Shown one piece after another: positions 59,601 through 64,000 of a stretch of 64,000 nucleotides of DNA (positions within the stretch are counted from its first letter, which is position 1; each line of letters starts with the position of its first letter). This stretch comes from Schistocephalus solidus (Eukaryota > Platyhelminthes > Cestoda > Diphyllobothriidea > Diphyllobothriidae). The notes below the pieces were generated by a model. The model ran no database searches, was not told where the DNA came from, and worked only from the letters and a program-made list of their open reading frames with translations. Position numbers and translations under genes: made by a program. The DNA lies in assembly GCA_017591395.1 (NCBI GenBank), contig WEDG01002880.1, forward strand, positions 1 through 64,000, in the 5' to 3' direction.

Positions 59601-61865
59601 TGGTTGAAAAACTGAGAGTATAAACTTCTAGCATTTAATTTTCTTCCCGCTGCAAAACTTTTTCCACACAGTGGCATAACATACGACTAGATCTAAGGAT
59701 CTCGAAGGGGGTGCTTTAGGTTTTTACTGAGTTGTAGAGCTGGTGCTACGAGAGTGAGGTGAATTTGTATTCAACACTTGTTTCCCTAGTACGATGACCA
59801 TACATTCGTAGTATGGAAAGAATATTCTGTAATTAAAGGCATATCGAAACATAAACAAGCACTGTAAATTCAACGTTCTGAACGTGATTGAATGAAAATT
59901 GTTCGTCCTTCATGCCAAAACTGCGAATTACGCCCGAAAATAAATAGAAACGATAGTAAACCTACACATGCCCGGGGTAGTCGAAGATGAAGTAGCATCA
60001 AACGCTAGATGACACACAAGCATATCTCTGATAGAATTCTCTTTCAAAGTGTCAGCAGGACCCACAATTCACCGGAGGGCGAGCACCGGAACATCGGAAT
60101 CCGTGCAAGCAAGTAGTAAAGAAAAACTGTCAACAAGACTTTCTTCAATCATCTCCACAGATTGTTAAACTAAATGAACTACAAAAGACTTAGCACTCTT
60201 TTCCCGTATGCTAGCAATACCTATAAGATGAGAGAACATTATCAAGGAGATTTAATTCGGTGTCATTCACCGATCCGAAGCTACTTTTCACGCAAAACAG
60301 TCATCCGCATCAGAATAAAATTGATCATATTGTCACAGATAATAGGTTGTCTAAGGGTTAAAGTGCAAAGTACATTTTCGCATACTGATGGTGTGGAAGT
60401 GGAGGCCACTCTTTCAGCTATCTGACCACACCCACAGGGTGAACAGTGAAATTAGCTTCGTGGACAAATAGCTGATAACGCTGACCAGCACTTATACATT
60501 TTGTGAGTCACTCTAGGTCTGGATATCCAATACCAACCCAGAAGGTCAGCAAACAGGTCTGCCTTCGGCTATCAAGCGTTCGGTTCTCACTGTCTGACAG
60601 ACTTGCTGAGGAGGATTGTCAAATGCAACGACTTGCTATTTTACACTTACTGGAATATTTTACTTCAATTCTGGACATGGCAATGGAAGCTCAGTAAATA
60701 AAAGTCCAGATCGAAACAACCGGGCTCAATTTTTTCTTGCGACACTGTATACACTTTTAAGAAAATGAGAAACTCGTGATATGTTATCGTGAAAAAGCAT
60801 ATCTCCCCGAGAGAATAAACACCTTTCTTCAAATGTTGCATTCCATTTCAAGACAAACTTGTGATTTTACTGGCTTTCCTAATATATCTCTTCTTGCAGT
60901 GCTCATCTTTACATGTTTTTGCATCAAGAACCTGGGACTCGAATATTCTCCTGCATGCGGTTTCGTTAATGTTTAAATACTGCACATTACCTAACTCGTG
61001 AAATGTGGAGATCGAAATATAAGGGGGTTGTATAACACACATCTGGGGTTGCTAATTGTGTTTGTTAAATTGCTTTGAGGTGCAAAAGCTGTTTACAAAA
61101 GAAGAGTTCATTTGAGATCTCTTTACTGAAGAAAAAACAGACTAGATTCAGGCCAGCTCCGATGTTTTTGGTTTCGAAAAATTATCCTACATTATTCCGA
61201 GCTATGGATCAAAAACCTTGTCTATGGGCGTTATACTAAAAACTAACATAAATATAATCCACAAATTTAAAATACATCTCTTCAAAGAACGGAAAATTTT
61301 GTTTTGCGTTTAAGAAAAGCAGAAAATTGCAGATATGAGCAATAGCATTGTATATTTGTACTGTTATGGAGGTGGGACTATGAGATTGGAGACGATTTTC
61401 TCCTGCAGGAGGCCTTGGTACTATTCAAAAAAGCAAAGTTGAAGTGATTTGGCTTTTCAGTTTCTAGTGATACACAGAATTAGCGTGATTCACATTCTAA
61501 AATCTTATCTACTTAGCTGTTCATGTAAAGTTTTTGTAAACTGCCTAACAAAAGCAATTTTTTATATAATCATAGCAAATAGATTAAAGTGATTCGAATG
61601 TATGGATCCGGTTTCCGCACCTATTGCATTCTAGAGGTTATTGTACTGTTCACGGTTTCGTGGTTTTAAAAACATGGCATGACCATGACACAAGTATCTT
61701 AAATTTGACCTCTCAAGGCAGAGTTGTTATGTTTATCCTTCACCACAATTTACTCAAACATGTAGGAATACACAAGAAATAGGATTATGCGTAATGATAC
61801 AAGTGTTTTGAATCCTAAAATTCGCTACGAAAGCCCTTGGGTTTGAGACTAATAAAATAGGAATG
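59601..61865. other. No gene recognised; probable 3' flank or 3' UTR of the gene ending at 61866
   Basis: The minus-strand sequence directly below 61866 is a candidate 3' UTR, but no clear AATAAA signal was found close by. Other open frames here (60174-60425, 60503-60697) are unsupported. Confidence 0.4.
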
Positions 61866-62045
61866 TTATTGTTTCAAAACAACATAAATGATAATTCCCA
61901 GTAGAGCCAGGAAGACGATGCTGAGGACGGTCACGCTACCGATAAAAGCCGCCTGGCCAAGATCTATCTTTGGGGCAAGACTCTGGATCATTCCTGAGGC
62001 ATCTATTACGTAGCCAAGAGCCCAACTCACAGAAGTGCCTGCCAC
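61866..62045 (-). CDS. 3' terminal exon of an unidentified multi-pass or single-pass membrane protein
   Basis: Sixty codons in a single open frame end in TAA (61866-61868). The exon is preceded on the minus strand by a pyrimidine-rich stretch and TTGTAG, a good splice acceptor, and starts in phase 0 with GTG GCA GGC. The peptide contains SWALGYVIDASGMIQS, LAPKIDLGQAAFIGS and a hydrophobic stretch VTVLSIVFLALLGIIIYVV that ends shortly before KQ-stop. This is a membrane helix with a very short cytosolic or luminal tail. Base composition is clearly more GC-rich than its surroundings. It could be the last helix of a major-facilitator-type carrier, but that is a guess. Upstream exons were not found in the remaining 2 kb. 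Confidence 0.6.
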   Translation of the reverse strand: MAGTSVSWALGYVIDASGMIQSLAPKIDLGQAAFIGSVTVLSIVFLALLGIIIYVVLKQ

Positions 62046-63068
62046 CTACAACGAACGTAAGGAAAAATGTTGACGGTTAGAATAGCACTACTGTTGGGAA
62101 ATTCAAACAGATTATTCAACAAAATTCAAAATTATTTCATGAAGCCACATAATACTGTAAGATATAAAATTGCTATTTGGTGTGTCAATTCCCTCTTGCG
62201 AAGATTAACAGACTGCAGTATATCTCAAGAATTTTTAGAAACTGATTTCAGGGTCACGTTGCTAAACCAATCCCTTAACTCCGTGCCCAAATTAAAGAAG
62301 CAGACTTAAGTTAATAAAAGGTTCCTCAGAATTAACTATAGGAAATAGGAAGTTCAAGAAATTGGAAACTATTCACGGTTATTCAAAATGAAACATCTGC
62401 TGTTGCCCAGGATTTAATTTGCGCGCATTCGTGAATATGCCGGCTAGCCTGTTAACCTTAATTGACAGACTCTGCATTTTGTATTGCGTTTGCCCACGTA
62501 TCGAGTGTTTTGTTGTAGAACGCAAAGCAAGCATCTCGTGAGAAAATGAAGGACATCCAGGACTTAGGTCGTAAAAACTCTTCGTGGGGAAAAATCAATG
62601 CCTGACAATTGAGCCCAAATGTGCACACCGACAACAAATTAAGTTTAGTCTTAATTAGCTAATCAAAATAAACCGATGCTAAATAAACTAGGAAGAACAG
62701 CGAAAGATAGCTCAAATCGTCAGGTGCTTAGGTCATATTTTTGACAAATTCAGCCCCACAAAGACCACTACATCCGATATGATTGGTAAAGTTCCAGCAT
62801 CGACATTTGTTTCCTATTGAAACCTCTTGCTTGTTCTTTACGCCTCTATTCAATTAAGGTATCATTTTGGATAAAACTGACCACATTCAATGAAACGGGA
62901 ATGTCCCCTTGCTTTCAAAGATTCACACTATTGTAGCTTTACAAGGCACAAAACAAAATCAACATATATCTAACAAGGTAAAATTTCCCCAACATTCATT
63001 TTGGCAAATTTCTTAAGCCCGTGGACTTGAACGCTGATTTTTCCATTCTGTTCCACAGCTTGGCAGGC
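62046..63068. other. No gene recognised; probable intron
   Basis: Lies upstream (in minus sense) of the terminal exon and is AT-rich, as expected for an intron. No additional exon could be supported. Confidence 0.4.
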
Positions 63069-63210
63069 GCAGGTACGGTGACTTGCATTAGCATTCGGTT
63101 CTAGTGGTAGTGGACTTGCGCTGCAGTTACCACACTACCCTCTCCCTTATCTACCTGGAACCGATGTGAAGGTAGCGTAAAGATGACCAGAGGTGGGAGA
63201 GGACGCAGCG
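63069..63210 (+). repeat. Unclassified dispersed repeat, copy 3
   Basis: GCAGGTACGGTGAC, GTGGTAGTGGACTTG, ACCACACTA..CTCTCCCTTA and GATGACCAGAGGTGGGAG align in order with 14349-14490. Confidence 0.6.
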
Positions 63211-64000
63211 GCTGAAACGCTTAAGCAGATCTTTTCCGTAAGGCACAAGCCTCTGCCAGGCGCATGAAACAATTCTTTTACAAAAACAAGGCGCGACTCG
63301 GATGTTATCGTGAGAGGACCTAGTTAGTCAGTTGGTTGCCATTATTACAGGCCACGGCTTTAAACACAACGTGATAGATTAAACCACGTCAAATAGTAGG
63401 AATATGCGCTGAACGCAGTGGATGACAATCTCCAAAGTCGACATCACACTCTCTCACTTTCCCCTATGCCATGCGTCTGTTCACTGTCCAAGCCGGCCAT
63501 TCATTTGGAGTTGCGATTGGAGGCATTCGACCGCTCCACACAAATGCACAAAGGGTTGACTGTGAAGTCTGAATTATACCAACTGTCTAGTGCCTATTTC
63601 TCAAGCACTTAGAAAGCCTCTTCTATTTAAAACTTTCTGAGAAATGTGAAAACACCTCAAAACCTTCAAAAAAATTATTTTAGGCGTATTAGTGCCCGTG
63701 AAATGTTGCTGGAGCACAAGGGCTTGTAAGAAGCTTAGCAGGGTTGTAACAAAATTCTTTGCATTTTGTCCCAGACTGTTCGAAAGAGAATGTGCAGCCT
63801 AGGGGAAGCAACTGGCAAAAGCTCATTTTACCTTCTGCGACTAGCCATGCACCCGACCTAACCTGCCAAGGGAACGCATTCAGACACTCGGCGTGCAATT
63901 CACGTGCATGGAAATGCTTTTGGATCAACAGGATCACTAAACATAAGTTCCATCAAAGTCTTTCGGCCAGCTCGTACTTTCGGTTGTATATATACGAACC
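63211..64000. other. No gene recognised
   Basis: Minus-strand frame 63689-63937 includes possible GT donor sites (after CTTGGCAG and GCAGAAG) but no recognisable protein. It is left unassigned. Confidence 0.4.

Noticed and set aside
1..64000. CRISPR arrays, bacterial operons, rRNA genes, organelle genes
   Set aside because: None seen; the composition and element content are those of an animal nuclear genome.

Overview
The window looks like nuclear DNA of a parasitic flatworm, most likely a tapeworm of the diphyllobothriid type. This is an inference. It rests on AT-rich, intron-like sequence with almost no long ORFs and on a dense mixture of decayed retroelements. These include an RTE-type LINE with a C-terminal zinc-finger tail, CR1-like LINEs and Penelope-like elements (PLEs) with a GIY-YIG endonuclease, all of which are common in cestode and trematode genomes. 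Nothing bacterial (operons, ribosome binding sites, rRNA, CRISPR) is present. Only one piece of probable host coding sequence was found: a 180-base 3' terminal exon at 61866-62045 on the minus strand.

Layout. 1-2.3 kb: broken CR1-like LINE (+). 3.1-7.2 kb: (TAA)n microsatellite, a direct duplication, and a second CR1-like LINE whose middle reverse-transcriptase segment lies in the opposite orientation to its ends. 8.0-10.3 kb: decayed DNA-transposon transposase (TNP2-like) and possible exon remnants. 10.4-11.2 kb: three tandem copies of a ~304 bp tRNA-containing repeat ending in an inverted fragment. 11.2-26.4 kb: mostly anonymous AT-rich DNA with a CR1 3' end, a dispersed repeat and degenerate CCTAA-rich DNA. 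26.4-27.2 kb: RTE-like LINE 3' end (+). 28.7-31.1 kb: tRNA-like short repeat and a degenerate AT-rich tandem array. 34-35 kb: degenerate TTAGGG-like DNA and a solitary copy of the tRNA-containing repeat flanked by an 11 bp direct repeat. 36.6-38.5 kb: a long RTE-type LINE relic (-) with zinc-finger-like tail. 40.4-41 kb: Ty3/gypsy pol relic (-). 43.7-45.5 kb: two adjacent foldback structures. 47.8-51.4 kb: one old PLE relic, then a young-looking PLE composite. 55-59.6 kb: degenerate copies of the tRNA-containing repeat and a short terminal-inverted-repeat element. 61.9-62.0 kb: the host exon.

The most interesting object is the PLE composite at 48602-51389. It holds a nearly complete RT/GIY-YIG reading frame with a second, 5'-truncated copy of the same element joined head to head. 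This makes two ~753 bp near-identical inverted arms. Both arms carry the same in-frame stop near the C-terminus and a hammerhead-ribozyme-like core near the outer end. The second most interesting is the tRNA-containing repeat, which has its tRNA-like part at the 3' end instead of the 5' end.
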